Positions 42,655 to 53,371 are shown, counted from the stretch's first letter. The stretch is 64,000 bases of DNA from Mycolicibacterium austroafricanum (GCF_902705885.1 NZ_CACSIP010000045.1:62001-126000), one strand, 5' to 3'. Notes: generated by a model not told the origin, from the sequence alone. Translations and numbers: made by a program.

Positions 42655-43688
42655 TGCCGCAGGGCGAGGCCACGGCGCTCTACATGCGCCCCGACCGTAA
42701 CCTGGCGCTCGAACTGGTCCGCGTGACGGAGTCCGGTGCGATGGCGGCGGGCCGCTGGGTCGGCCGCGGCGACAAGGAAGGCGGCGACGGCGCAGCGGTC
42801 AACGCAATGCGCCAACTCGTCAGCACGGTCGCGATGCGCGGCGTCGTCGTCATCGGTGAGGGCGAGAAGGACAAGGCCCCGATGCTGTTCAACGGGGAGG
42901 AGGTCGGCAACGGCGATGGTCCCGAATGCGACTTCGCGGTCGACCCGGTTGACGGCACCACTCTGATGGCCAAGGGCATGCCCAACGCGATCTCAGTGCT
43001 GGCGGTCTCCGAGCGTGGCAGCATGTTCGACCCGTCGGCGGTGTTCTACATGGAGAAGATCGCTGTCGGTCCGGACGCAGCCGACGTCATCGACATCACC
43101 GCTCCGGTTGCGGAGAACGTACGCCGGGTCGCCAAGGCGAAAAAACTCTCGGTGTCCGACCTCGCAGTGTGCATTCTGGACAGACCCCGGCACGCTGAGC
43201 TGATCCAACAGGTCCGCGAAACCGGTGCCCGGATCCGGCTGATCGCCGACGGCGACGTCGCCGGTGCCATTGCAGCCGCACGTCCGGACTCGGGCACCGA
43301 CATGCTCATCGGCACCGGAGGAACCCCGGAAGGCATTATCGCCGCCGCCGCCATGCGCTGCATGGGCGGCGCTCTACAGGGCCGGCTTGCACCGACCGAC
43401 GATGCGGAGCGCCAGCGCGCGAGAGATCACGGCCATGATCTGGATCGTGTGCTGCACACGAGGGACCTCGTCTCCGGCGAGAACGTGTTCTTCACCGCCA
43501 CCGGTATCACCGACAGTGACCTCGTACGCGGCGTCCGTTACAGCGGCGGCGGCGCCCACACGCAGTCGATTGTGATGCGTGCGAAATCGGGCACCGTCCG
43601 GATCATCGACGCCTTTCACAGCCTGGCCAAGTTGCGGGAGTTCTCGACGATCGACTCGACGGCTGATGAGTCGGTTGAGCGATGTGGC

Positions 43689-44870
<1,182 letters not shown>

Positions 44871-44901
44871 GCCGGTCAGGGTAGCGGTGTAGAACTTGAG
44901 C

Positions 44902-46092
44902 ATGTCCGTCGCTGCGGCCGCAACCATCGAAAGCCTGCTCGACCTCGACTCGCTGTTGAGTCCCGAAGAGCTCGACCTGCGCGCCATGGTGCGCGGCTTC
45001 GGCGAGCAGCGGCTGCGCCCGCACATCGCCGAGTGGTTCGAGACGGGGCAGGTCCCGGTCCGGGACCTCGCCGTCGAGATCGGCAAGCTCGGCCTGCTCG
45101 GCATGCATCTGACGGGTTACGGGTGCGGCGGATCGACGGCGACGGCCTACGGCCTGGTGTGCCAGGAACTGGAGGCGGTGGACAGCGGGCTGCGCAGCCT
45201 GGTCTCGGTGCAGGGCTCACTGGCGATGTTCGCCATTCACCGGTGGGGCAGCGAAGATCAGCGCCGGCAGTGGCTGCCCGGCATGGCGGCAGGGGAGCTG
45301 ATCGGGTGCTTCGGTCTCACCGAGCCGGACTTCGGCTCCAACCCCGGCGGGATGCGCACCACCGCACGCCGGGACGGGTCGGACTGGGTCCTCAACGGCT
45401 CGAAGATGTGGATCACCAACGCCTCGGTCGCCGACGTGGCGATCGTCTGGGCGCGTGAGCAGGACACCGAACGCAACAGCATCGTCGGCTTCGCCGTTCC
45501 GACATCCACCCCTGGGTTCAGCGCCCGGGAGATGACGCACAAGATGTCGCTGCGGGCGTCGGTCACCTCCGAGTTCAGCCTCGACGACGTCCGCCTGCCC
45601 GAAGAGGCCCGATTGCCGGAGGCCCGGGGATTGGCAGGACCGCTGAGCTGTCTGTCCGAGGCGCGGTTCGGGATCGTCTTCGGCGCTGTGGGAGCAGCCC
45701 GGGACTGCCTGGAGACCGCGCTGGACTACGTCGGAACCCGCGAGGTGTTCGACAAGCCGCTGGCCGGATACCAACTGACGCAGGCCAAGATCGCCGACAT
45801 GGCCGTCGAGCTGGCGAAAGCCCAGCTGCTGGCGCTGCATTTGGGACGGCTCAAAGACGACGGCCGCATCCGGGCCGAGCAGGTCAGTGTCGGCAAGCTC
45901 AATAACGTCCGGGAAGCCCTGCAGATTGCGCGGCAATGCCGGACATTGTTGGGCGCCAACGGGATCACGCTGGAGTATCCGGTACTCAGGCACGCCAACA
46001 ACCTGGAGTCGGTCCTGACCTACGAGGGCACCTCCGAGGTGCACCAGCTGGTCATCGGTGAGGCATTGACGGGCGTCAGCGCGTTCCGCTGA
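44902..46092 (+). CDS. Acyl-CoA dehydrogenase, glutaryl-CoA dehydrogenase-like (FadE7-like)
   Basis: This 396-residue FAD-dependent dehydrogenase has the acyl-CoA dehydrogenase layout: FGLTEPDFGSNPGGMRTTAR near 137, NGSKMWITNASVADV near 164 and the catalytic Glu in LTYEGTSEVHQLVIG near 374. The short GLRSLVSVQ region and overall length resemble glutaryl-CoA dehydrogenases, the group that includes M. tuberculosis FadE7. Substrate is therefore glutaryl-CoA or a similar short acyl-CoA, by inference. The ATG at 44902 is preferred to TTG 44896. The gene diverges from metB over only 31 bp and overlaps the convergent RDD gene by 17 bp. Confidence 0.9.
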   Translation: MSVAAAATIESLLDLDSLLSPEELDLRAMVRGFGEQRLRPHIAEWFETGQVPVRDLAVEIGKLGLLGMHLTGYGCGGSTATAYGLVCQELEAVDSGLRSLVSVQGSLAMFAIHRWGSEDQRRQWLPGMAAGELIGCFGLTEPDFGSNPGGMRTTARRDGSDWVLNGSKMWITNASVADVAIVWAREQDTERNSIVGFAVPTSTPGFSAREMTHKMSLRASVTSEFSLDDVRLPEEARLPEARGLAGPLSCLSEARFGIVFGAVGAARDCLETALDYVGTREVFDKPLAGYQLTQAKIADMAVELAKAQLLALHLGRLKDDGRIRAEQVSVGKLNNVREALQIARQCRTLLGANGITLEYPVLRHANNLESVLTYEGTSEVHQLVIGEALTGVSAFR

Positions 46093-46606
46093 CGCGCGGC
46101 ACACACACCGTGGTCATGATCTTGTCGGCCAGCGTCTGCCGCTTGGCGTCCCACAGTGGGAACAGGTAGCCGATGAAGCAGGCGACGGCGTCCACGGCGT
46201 GGACGAACTGGCGCAGCAGCGACGTGCCGAAACCGATGGGCTGCCAAGTCTTCTCGCTGACAACCTGAAATCTCATCACCGACTTGCCGATGCTCGAGCC
46301 GGTGGTTCCCTGGCGGTAGCCGAAATTCCAGACCGCGTAGCTGAGCGAGATCAGGGCGACCGGACCGAAGAGGGCGTCACCTACCTCCGAGGGGGTCGAC
46401 GTGCAGGCCACTCCCCCGTTGTCGTAGGTCACGCAGTCGACGCCGGCGGTGCCGATGGCCACCGCCTCCCACAGCGCCGCGCCGGCGAGCAGCGGGATCA
46501 CGTCGATCAGCCACGCGCCCAGTCGCGCGATCCAGGGGGTGTAAGCCCGCCTGGGCAGCGCCGGCCGCCAGAGCTGCGGCGGCGGCTGTCGGGGATCCCG
46601 ATTCAT
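46076..46606 (-). CDS. RDD family membrane protein
   Basis: This 176-residue RDD-domain protein has a basic, Pro-rich N-terminus followed by YTPWIARLGAWLIDVIPLL, the first helix with the R..D signature. A middle helix (about 80-100) and the YGYRQGTTGSSIGKSV-type loop follow, here FGYRQGTTGSSIGKSVM, then a final segment ending LADKIMTTVCVP. It is a close paralog of the protein at 47670, with the same C-terminal motif. RDD proteins are small channel- or transporter-like membrane proteins; substrates are unknown here. It is the last gene of the leftward cluster and follows a strong terminator hairpin. Confidence 0.87.
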   Translation of the reverse strand: MNRDPRQPPPQLWRPALPRRAYTPWIARLGAWLIDVIPLLAGAALWEAVAIGTAGVDCVTYDNGGVACTSTPSEVGDALFGPVALISLSYAVWNFGYRQGTTGSSIGKSVMRFQVVSEKTWQPIGFGTSLLRQFVHAVDAVACFIGYLFPLWDAKRQTLADKIMTTVCVPRVSGTR

Positions 46607-46643
46607 GCTTCCCAGGATCTCGGCCGGATGGGCAAAGCGCAAA

Positions 46644-46682
46644 AATGTCGGCGTGCCCGGCGACCCCGGACACGCCGACATT
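46644..46682 (-). terminator. Rho-independent terminator of the Pro-rich membrane protein gene
   Basis: AATGTCGGCGTG (46644-46655) and CACGCCGACATT (46671-46682) form a perfect 12-bp stem with a 15-base loop. On the minus strand it ends in ATTTTTG, a short T-run. It starts 14 bp after the leftward stop at 46697, so it fits an intrinsic terminator. Readthrough to the RDD gene (start 46606) would depend on its efficiency. Confidence 0.75.
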
Positions 46683-46696
46683 CTCCAGCGCAGGTG

Positions 46697-47644
46697 CTAC
46701 TGGGTGGCCGGCGCCACCGAGGCGCCGTTGAGCACCCGGTAGGTGTAGACCAGGATCAGCGACGCCACGGGCACCGCCACCAGCAGGCCGACACCACACA
46801 AGATGGCACCGACGACGACCACCAGGAGCATCACCAGCCACGCGAGCAACACGCTGCCGAAATTGCTCTTGCTGGTGTCGAAGCTCGCCTTGACGGCATC
46901 CAACGGCGCCAGGTTGCGGTCCAGAACCCCGATCACCGTAAACATCAGCATGATGCTCGCGATCACGCCCGGAATCACGCACAGGAAGAAGCCGACGGTC
47001 GTGATGACGCCGACGATCAACGTGGCGATGACCACGTTGCCGATGTTGCGGGGCCGGAAGAACGACCCGATGGCCACCTGCTGACCGTTGGCGATGTCGA
47101 TCACGCCGCCGAGGAATGCCGACTGGATCGCGGCGCCGACAAGCAGCGACAGGAACCACCCGACGAGCGAGATCAGGATGCCGGTCACACCGGTGACGTT
47201 GTAGGAGAACGAGAACCCACTGTCATCGGTGACGTAGTTGGTGGCCGAGTCCGGAGCCAACAGGATCTGGAACAGGTTGATGAGCCCCTGCAGGATCAGC
47301 AGGACCACGCCGAAGGCCAGGGTGGCCACGACCAGCGGGACGGCGTTGTTGGTGAACTTGTTCCACGCCCAGCTGAATGCCTCGCCGACGCTGTAGCCGG
47401 ACGGACCTCCCATCGGCGGATAACCCTGCGGCGGTGGCGGATAACCGCCCTGCGGAGCCGAATACCCGCCGGGGGGCGGAAAACCCCCGGACGGCGGGAA
47501 CCCACCCGGCTGCCCTTGCGGGGGCGGCGGGTAGCCACCTCCCGGCGGGGGCGGCGGCGGGTAACCCCCCGGAGGAGGCGGCGGCGGGTATCCCTCCGGA
47601 GGAGGCGGCGGGTAGCCCCCGGGGGGAGGCGGATTGTCTGTCAT
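46697..47644 (-). CDS. Pro/Gly-rich multi-pass membrane protein
   Basis: This 315-residue protein has a Pro/Gly/Tyr-rich cytoplasmic tail (about 1-85) made of PPPPGGYPPPP-type repeats. A six-helix membrane region (about 95-305) follows, with segments near 102-130, 150-175, 190-215, 225-250, 270-300. The helical part resembles the DUF/YciC-type transporters that share the layout of a membrane core with few charged residues. I do not recognise a specific function. The repeats match the N-terminal style of the adjacent RDD protein, and both start MTD-x-PPPPG, so the pair likely arose from or co-evolved with the proline-rich antigen gene. It lies 25 bp downstream of that gene. Confidence 0.78.
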   Translation of the reverse strand: MTDNPPPPGGYPPPPPEGYPPPPPPGGYPPPPPPGGGYPPPPQGQPGGFPPSGGFPPPGGYSAPQGGYPPPPQGYPPMGGPSGYSVGEAFSWAWNKFTNNAVPLVVATLAFGVVLLILQGLINLFQILLAPDSATNYVTDDSGFSFSYNVTGVTGILISLVGWFLSLLVGAAIQSAFLGGVIDIANGQQVAIGSFFRPRNIGNVVIATLIVGVITTVGFFLCVIPGVIASIMLMFTVIGVLDRNLAPLDAVKASFDTSKSNFGSVLLAWLVMLLVVVVGAILCGVGLLVAVPVASLILVYTYRVLNGASVAPATQ

Positions 47645-47669
47645 GACGGTCTCCTGATGTCGATTGCGG

Positions 47670-48245
47670 TCAGAGTGGAATGCAGACGGTGGTCATTATC
47701 TTGTCGGCGATGGTTTGGCGCTTGTTGTCCCACAACGGGAACAGATACCCGATGTAACAGATTGCGCCGTCGATGATGTGAGCCAGCTGCCGAACGATTG
47801 ATCGGCCGAAACCAATAGGCTGCCAAGTATTTTCGCTGACGACCTGGAACTTCATGATCGCCTTGCCGACGCTGGAACCGGTGGTGCCCTGCCGGTAGCC
47901 GAGGTTCCAGATGACGTAGGCAAGGACGGCGACGACGGCGAGCACGAGCGCCGACTGGCCGAGGGTGGACGCCCCTGTCCCACAGAATTCGCCGAGGGCG
48001 AACCCGGACGTGTCGGTGACGCACACCGTCTCGCGGGTGGCCACGAGCAGACCCCAGCCGATGCCCTGTATGAGCAGCACCGGAACGGCGTCGATGACCC
48101 ACGCCAGAACCCGGGTGAGCCACGGCGTGTACGACTCCTGCGGCAGCGGCACGCCCGCGCTGCCCGGCGGCGGCAGAACCGGTTGACCACCGGGTGGTGG
48201 CGGAGCGGGCGGATAGCTCCCCGGGGGTGGCGGTTGATCGGTCAC
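47670..48245 (-). CDS. pra: RDD family proline-rich antigen (Pra-like)
   Basis: This 191-residue protein has a Pro-rich N-terminus (about 1-37, GSYPPAPPPPGGQP) and an RDD domain starting YTPWLTRVLAWVIDAVPVLL. It ends NKRQTIADKIMTTVCIPL. It matches Rv1078 (proline-rich antigen) in position and in the ending KRQTxADKIMTTVC; the M. tuberculosis protein is longer in the Pro-rich part. GTG at 48245; the first residues read VTDQPPPPG. Three or four transmembrane helices are expected. Function unknown; a channel-like role is proposed for the RDD family. It is the first gene of the leftward three-gene membrane cluster and lies between metB and cbs orthologs. Confidence 0.87.
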   Translation of the reverse strand: MTDQPPPPGSYPPAPPPPGGQPVLPPPGSAGVPLPQESYTPWLTRVLAWVIDAVPVLLIQGIGWGLLVATRETVCVTDTSGFALGEFCGTGASTLGQSALVLAVVAVLAYVIWNLGYRQGTTGSSVGKAIMKFQVVSENTWQPIGFGRSIVRQLAHIIDGAICYIGYLFPLWDNKRQTIADKIMTTVCIPL

Positions 48246-48384
48246 AGACGCCTTCCAGTGCTGCCTCGGCTGGCTTGAGCGTGCTTACCCTACCTGAGCA
48301 ACACCTGACGACAGCGGTTTCGCGCACGAATTCGATCTTGTTCTCGGGGCGGGCGGCGCTTGGCGAACTCTGGAAAAAACCCGG

Positions 48385-49791
48385 TCAGCGGCCGGTGTTG
48401 CCGTCCGACAGGAAGCCCAGAAGATCGTGTCGGGTGAGCACACCCACCGGCTTGCCCCCCTCGACGACCATCACCGCGTCACAGTCCCGAAGGGTCTTGG
48501 CGGCGTCGCTCACCAGTTCTCCGGCGCCGACCAACGGCAGCGGCGGGCTCATGTGCTGGGCCACCGCATCGACCAGCTTTGCGCGCCCTTCGAACACCGC
48601 CGAAAGCAACTCACGTTCGGACACGCTTCCGGCGACCTCACCCGCCATCACCGGCGGCTCGGCGCCGACGACGGGCATCTGGGACACCCCGTACTCGCGC
48701 AGGATGCCGATGGCGTCACGCACGGTCTCCGATGGGTGCGTGTGGACCAGGTCGGGCAGCGCGCCGGATTTCCCGCGCAGCACGTCGCCGACCGTCGACT
48801 CCTGCACAGAGCCGTCGAGCCGGCTGCGCAGAAATCCGTAGGACGACATCCACTCGTCGTTGAAAACCTTTGACAGGTACCCACGTCCACCGTCGGGAAG
48901 CAGCACCACGACGAGCGCGTCGGGACCCGCACGTTCGGCGACCTGGATCGCCGCGACCGCGGCCATTCCGCACGAACCGCCGACCAGCAGCGCCTCCTCG
49001 CGCGCCAGGCGCCTGGTCATCTCGAACGAGTCGGCATCGGAGACCGCGATGATCTCGTCGGGGACCGCGGGGTCGTACGCCGACGGCCAGAAATCCTCGC
49101 CCACCCCCTCGACCATGTAGGGCCGGCCGCTGCCGCCGGAGTACACCGACCCCTCGGGGTCGGCGCCGATCACCTTGACCGGGCCTTCCGGACGCCCCTG
49201 GGACACCTCTTTGAGATAGCGGCCCGCACCGGTGATGGTGCCGCCGGTGCCCACGCCCGCGACGAAGTGGGTGACCTTGCCGTCGGTGTCTGCCCAGATC
49301 TCGGGTCCGGTGGTCTCGTAATGGCTTTCCGGACCCATCGGGTTGGAGTACTGGTCGGGCTTCCACGCCCCGTCGATCTCCCGAACGAGCCGGTCGGAGA
49401 CGCTGTAGTAGCTGTCCGGATGGTCCGGTGGCACCGCCGTCGGACAGACCACGACGTCGGCTCCGTAGGCCCGCAGCACGTTGCGCTTGTCCTCACTGAC
49501 CTTGTCGGGGCAGACGAAGATGCACTTGTAGCCGCGCTGCTGGGCGACGAGGGCCAACCCGACACCGGTGTTCCCGGAGGTGGGTTCGACGATGGTGCCG
49601 CCGGGTCGCAGTTCGCCGCTGGCCTCGGCGGCGTCGATCATCTTGACCGCGATGCGGTCTTTGGCGCTGCCGCCGGGGTTGAGGTATTCGATCTTCGCCG
49701 CGACCGTCCCCGATCCCGGGGGAACCACCGAGTTCAGCTGGACCAGCGGGGTATTGCCGATGAGCTCACTGATGTGCCTGGCGATCCGCAT
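48385..49791 (-). CDS. cbs: Cystathionine beta-synthase
   Basis: Cbs condenses serine (or O-acetylserine) and homocysteine to cystathionine in trans-sulfuration. The 468-residue product has the PLP-dependent catalytic domain (about 1-320) with the PLP lysine in EYLNPGGSAKDRIAVKM near 44, the phosphate loop GVGTGGTITGAGRYL near 178 and EPTSGNTGVGLAL near 68. Two CBS domains are at about 340-395 and 405-465. The ATG at 49791 starts MRIARHISELIGNTPLVQL. It is 464-468 residues in the family and corresponds to Rv1077. Together with metB, 4 kb away, it supports homocysteine-cysteine exchange. The 139-bp gap downstream holds the promoter of the pra gene. Confidence 0.95.
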   Translation of the reverse strand: MRIARHISELIGNTPLVQLNSVVPPGSGTVAAKIEYLNPGGSAKDRIAVKMIDAAEASGELRPGGTIVEPTSGNTGVGLALVAQQRGYKCIFVCPDKVSEDKRNVLRAYGADVVVCPTAVPPDHPDSYYSVSDRLVREIDGAWKPDQYSNPMGPESHYETTGPEIWADTDGKVTHFVAGVGTGGTITGAGRYLKEVSQGRPEGPVKVIGADPEGSVYSGGSGRPYMVEGVGEDFWPSAYDPAVPDEIIAVSDADSFEMTRRLAREEALLVGGSCGMAAVAAIQVAERAGPDALVVVLLPDGGRGYLSKVFNDEWMSSYGFLRSRLDGSVQESTVGDVLRGKSGALPDLVHTHPSETVRDAIGILREYGVSQMPVVGAEPPVMAGEVAGSVSERELLSAVFEGRAKLVDAVAQHMSPPLPLVGAGELVSDAAKTLRDCDAVMVVEGGKPVGVLTRHDLLGFLSDGNTGR

Positions 49792-49820
49792 GCGTCCATC
49801 GTGTCAGGCGGCGCGGACGA

Positions 49821-50855
49821 CTACCAGGTCGCCTCTCGGATGTACTCGCCGATCTGCCGCAGAGAGCGGTTGGCCTCGTTCACTGCCGGTGCCCCGAGCT
49901 GGAAGACATGCATCTGGCCGGGCCAGATGCGGACCTCGACGGGCACCCCCGCGGCGGCCAGCTTGCGCGCCGCCTTGCGCGCGTCGCTGAGCAGGACCTC
50001 CGATCCCGAGACGTGGATGAGGGTGCGCGGTAGACCCGGTTCGATGTGGTCGAGCGGCTCGTAGACCTCTTCCGGTCGGCCGTCGACCATGCGCCGGCCG
50101 GCTGCCTCGCTGATCAGCTCGACCAGGGCGTGGAAAGCCCGGTGCGGGAACATCACGTCGGTGCGGACATTCGGATGGTCGGCGCGTGCCTCGTTGTCGA
50201 TCTCGAACAGCGGGGACATGGTGGCGATGGCGGCGGGCGATTCACCCTCGTAGCCGTTGATGCCCTCGGCCTGCAGCCGCTCGGCCAGCGCCAGCGCCAG
50301 ATAGCCGCCGGCGGAATCACCGGCCAGCACGATCTGATCGGGCTCGTAGCCCGTCTCCCGTAGCCACTTGTAGGCGTCGTAGCAGTCGTCGAGCGCGGTG
50401 CCGACGGAGTGGTCAGGGATCATCCGGTAGTTGACGACCAGCACCGGGCTGTCGGCGTACCTGGACAGCGCAGCCACCAGGCGTCCGTGGGTATTGACGC
50501 CGCAGGTCAGAAATGCGCCGCCGTGCAGGTAGAGAACGACGCTGCGTTTGCCGTCGGCGGGCAGGACCCCCGCGGCGCGGACCAGCTGGGCGGTGCAGTG
50601 CGGCAGCGCGATGGTGGCGCGCACCGTACCGGCCGGCGGCCGCATGATCCTGGCGGCGAAGTCGACCAGACCCCACGGCCACGGCATCCGCGGGGCGTAG
50701 CTGCCGATGGTCAGAGTCGGCTTGACCGTCAGCAGCGCGGCCAGCCCCATCAGGCGGCCGGCGATACTCGGACCGTCCTCTACGACCTCGACAGGGGCCC
50801 CGTCGCTGACCGGGAATCGGCGGGGTTTATGCGCTCTACCTGGCCGGACAGCCAT
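49821..50855 (-). CDS. lipU: Alpha/beta hydrolase, hormone-sensitive lipase family (LipU-like)
   Basis: This 344-residue esterase has the HSL-family motif HGG at 111-113 (LYLHGGAF), and the catalytic Ser181 in GDSAGG. The Asp and His are expected near SGSEVLLSD (about 285) and WPGQMHVFQ (about 313). Mycobacterial members hydrolyse short- and medium-chain lipid esters. The start ATG at 50855 (MAVRPGRAHK) is chosen; an in-frame ATG at 50900 would add 15 residues. It is divergent from the SGNH hydrolase gene across an AT-rich region. Position matches Rv1076. It is probably cytoplasmic, as no signal peptide is seen. Confidence 0.87.
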   Translation of the reverse strand: MAVRPGRAHKPRRFPVSDGAPVEVVEDGPSIAGRLMGLAALLTVKPTLTIGSYAPRMPWPWGLVDFAARIMRPPAGTVRATIALPHCTAQLVRAAGVLPADGKRSVVLYLHGGAFLTCGVNTHGRLVAALSRYADSPVLVVNYRMIPDHSVGTALDDCYDAYKWLRETGYEPDQIVLAGDSAGGYLALALAERLQAEGINGYEGESPAAIATMSPLFEIDNEARADHPNVRTDVMFPHRAFHALVELISEAAGRRMVDGRPEEVYEPLDHIEPGLPRTLIHVSGSEVLLSDARKAARKLAAAGVPVEVRIWPGQMHVFQLGAPAVNEANRSLRQIGEYIREATW

Positions 50856-51085
50856 GTATGAGGTGCTGGGAACCTTGCTCGGTGCCGTCATCGCCACCAC
50901 TTCCTACGCCGTTGTAGTCCCTCGATAAGCCGACTTATTCAGACAGGCTCGTAACTTAGCTTGTCACCTCTAAGCCCTATCACAATTGGTTAAACAATTT
51001 TGATACCGGAGTTGATACCGCACTGTGATCGCCGATTCGCCTCTGGACGTGCCGTGCCCCTGATGCGCCCTCTAAACTCGGCGGC
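50856..51085. promoter_or_regulatory. AT-rich divergent promoter region of lipU and the SGNH hydrolase gene
   Basis: The stretch has an AATTG/CAATT dyad (about 50983-50998) and a direct repeat TTGATACCG at 51000-51008 and 51012-51020. TAAACT (51073-51078) is a -10 box ending 7 bases before the GTG at 51086, so the SGNH gene is probably leaderless. The upstream ATG of lipU at 50900 lies within this region. Confidence 0.5.
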
Positions 51086-52102
51086 GTGGGCATTAGTCGT
51101 CATGCTCCTCACCTGCGCAGTCGCCCCCCGAGGCGGTCGGTCATCGCCCTGGCGGCCGCGGCCGCCCTCGCGTCGACCGGCTCCGCCTACGTCGGGGCCC
51201 GAAATCTGCTGAGCGGGCAGGCTGAGCAGGCACGGAGTGTCATTCCGAAGTCGTGGGACGTCCCGCCGCGCGCCGACGGCGTGTACGGGCCGGGCGGCGG
51301 GCCGGTCGAGCGCTGGCACCGCGGGATCCCGTTCGATCTGCACCTGATGATCTTCGGCGATTCGACCGCCACCGGGTACGGCTGCACCAGCAGCGACGAG
51401 GTGCCCGGTGTGCTGCTGGCCCGGGGTTTGGCCGAGGAGTCGGGAAAGCGGATCCGGTTGAGCACCAAGGCGATCGTCGGCGCCACCTCCAAGGGACTGT
51501 CCGGCCAGATCGACGCGATGTTCGTCGCGGGTCCCCCACCGGACGCCGCGGTGATCATGATCGGCGCCAATGACATCACCAAACCCAACGGCATCGGCCC
51601 CTCGGCGCGTCGACTCGGCCGCGCGGTGCAGCGGTTGCGCAGCAGCGGCGCCGTCGTCGCCGTCGGCACCTGCCCGGACTTCGGCGTCATCACCGCGATT
51701 CCACAACCCCTGCGATGGGTGGCACGCAGCCGCGGTCTGCGGCTGGCCCGCGCCCAGGCGGGCGCGGTACGGGCGGCAGGTGGTACTCCCGTACCGTTCT
51801 CGGACCTGCTGGCACCGCACTTCTACGAGACCCCCGAGCTGCTGTTCTCGCAGGACATGTTTCATCCCTCGGCGGCCGGCTACGCGCTGGCGGCCAAGCA
51901 GCTGCTGCCTGCGCTGTGCAGCGAACTGGGCGAATTCGTCACCGGCATGCCGTGCGAGGAGGCGCTGGAATCGCGCAGGCCTGACGGCGGGTCGCTGCTC
52001 GGCCGGGTCACCGGGCTCACCCGGTTGTGGCGGCGCTCGACCGGGGTGCCGGCGCCCGTTCTGGGTGGGGTGCCCGCTCCGATGGCGATCGGCGCGGGCT
52101 AG
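51086..52102 (+). CDS. SGNH/GDSL-family hydrolase (Rv1075c-like)
   Basis: This 338-residue secreted or membrane-anchored esterase has an N-terminal signal-like hydrophobic segment (about 18-38, VIALAAAAALASTGSAYVGA). The GDSL-family block I is FGDSTATGYG near 90-99 (nucleophile Ser), block III is IGANDITK near 158 and block V is DMFHPSAAG near 257 with the catalytic Asp and His. Rv1075c is described as a GDSL-type lipase/esterase. The GTG at 51086 follows a -10 box, and so is probably leaderless. The C-terminus (about 290-338) is basic and Gly/Pro-rich. Confidence 0.87.
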   Translation: MGISRHAPHLRSRPPRRSVIALAAAAALASTGSAYVGARNLLSGQAEQARSVIPKSWDVPPRADGVYGPGGGPVERWHRGIPFDLHLMIFGDSTATGYGCTSSDEVPGVLLARGLAEESGKRIRLSTKAIVGATSKGLSGQIDAMFVAGPPPDAAVIMIGANDITKPNGIGPSARRLGRAVQRLRSSGAVVAVGTCPDFGVITAIPQPLRWVARSRGLRLARAQAGAVRAAGGTPVPFSDLLAPHFYETPELLFSQDMFHPSAAGYALAAKQLLPALCSELGEFVTGMPCEEALESRRPDGGSLLGRVTGLTRLWRRSTGVPAPVLGGVPAPMAIGAG

Positions 52103-52141
52103 GTTCTGTGTAGTTTCCGCTCGAACCCCCAAGGAGCCGTC

Positions 52142-53359
52142 ATGCCCGAGGCCGTCATCGTCGCCACCGCCCGCTCACCCATCGGCCGCGCCAACAAGGG
52201 CTCGCTGGTCACCATGCGCCCCGACGACCTCGCCGCGCAGATGGTCAGGGCTGCGCTGGACAAGGTTCCCGGCCTGGACCCGCGGGAGATCGACGACCTG
52301 ATGATGGGCTGCGCCCAGCCCGCCGGTGAGGCCGGATACAACATCGGCCGCGCGGTGGCGGTCGAGCTCGGCTACGACTTCCTGCCCGGCACCACGGTCA
52401 ACCGCTACTGCTCGTCGTCGCTGCAGACCACGCGGATGGCGTTCCACGCGATCAAGGCCGGCGAGGGCGAGGCGTTCATCTCGGCCGGGGTGGAGACGGT
52501 GTCACGGTTCGGGAAGGGGGCCGCCGACGGAGCCCCCGATTCGAAGAACGAGATGTTCGCCGACGCGCAGGCCCGCACGGAGCAGGCCGCCGCCGGCGCC
52601 ACCGAGTGGCACGACCCCCGCGAGGACGGCAAGCTGCCCGACGTCTACATCGCGATGGGCCAGACGGCCGAGAACGTCGCGGCGTTCACCGGCATCAGCC
52701 GCGAAGACCAGGACCACTGGGGGGTGCGGTCGCAGAACCGCGCCGAAGAAGCCATCAGGAGCGGATTCTTCGAGCGGGAGATCGCCCCGGTGACGCTGCC
52801 CGACGGCACGGTCGTCTCAGTGGACGACGGCCCGCGGGCGGGCACCACCTACGAGAAGATCAGCCAGCTCAAGCCGGTGTTCCGGCCGAACGGCACCATC
52901 ACCGCCGGCAACGCCTGCCCGCTGAACGACGGTGCCGCGGCCGTGGTGATCATGAGCGATACCAAGGCCAAGGCCCTCGGGCTGACACCGTTGGCGCGCA
53001 TCGTGTCGACGGGCGTGAGCGGCCTGTCGCCGGAGATCATGGGGCTGGGCCCGATCGAGGCTGTGAAGAAGGCCCTGGCGAACGCCAAGATGAGCATCGG
53101 TGACATCGACCTGTACGAGATCAACGAGGCCTTTGCGGTGCAGGTGCTCGGTTCGGCCCGCCAGCTGGGCATGGACGAAGACAAGCTCAACATCTCCGGT
53201 GGCGCGATCGCCCTCGGCCACCCGTTCGGCATGACCGGCGCGCGGATCACCGCCACGCTGCTGAACAACCTGCAGTCCCAGGACAAGACCTTCGGCATCG
53301 AGTCGATGTGTGTCGGCGGCGGGCAGGGCATGGCGATGGTCGTCGAGCGCCTCTCCTAG
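52142..53359 (+). CDS. Acetyl-CoA acetyltransferase / thiolase (FadA3-like)
   Basis: This 405-residue thiolase has the nucleophilic Cys90 in NRYCSSSLQT, the catalytic His360 in GGAIALGHPFG and the general-acid Cys390 in SMCVGGGQG. Family members make or cleave acetoacetyl-CoA and 3-ketoacyl-CoAs. Rv1074c (FadA3) is the equivalent in the M. tuberculosis order. AAGGAG lies 6 bases before the ATG at 52142, a good ribosome site. It is 39 bp after the SGNH gene on the same strand. The beta-oxidation genes echA9 and echA8 follow after two leftward genes, so a fatty acid role is likely. Confidence 0.94.
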   Translation: MPEAVIVATARSPIGRANKGSLVTMRPDDLAAQMVRAALDKVPGLDPREIDDLMMGCAQPAGEAGYNIGRAVAVELGYDFLPGTTVNRYCSSSLQTTRMAFHAIKAGEGEAFISAGVETVSRFGKGAADGAPDSKNEMFADAQARTEQAAAGATEWHDPREDGKLPDVYIAMGQTAENVAAFTGISREDQDHWGVRSQNRAEEAIRSGFFEREIAPVTLPDGTVVSVDDGPRAGTTYEKISQLKPVFRPNGTITAGNACPLNDGAAAVVIMSDTKAKALGLTPLARIVSTGVSGLSPEIMGLGPIEAVKKALANAKMSIGDIDLYEINEAFAVQVLGSARQLGMDEDKLNISGGAIALGHPFGMTGARITATLLNNLQSQDKTFGIESMCVGGGQGMAMVVERLS

Positions 53360-53371
53360 TGACAGCCGGCG

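Noticed and set aside
44871..44901. SAM-type riboswitch upstream of metB
   Set aside because: Only 31 bp separate metB from the divergent gene, too short for an aptamer, and a leaderless promoter is present.
46697..47644. Pro/Gly-rich repeats as a PE/PPE or collagen-like protein
   Set aside because: The repeats are a short cytoplasmic tail followed by membrane helices; PE and PPE motifs are absent.
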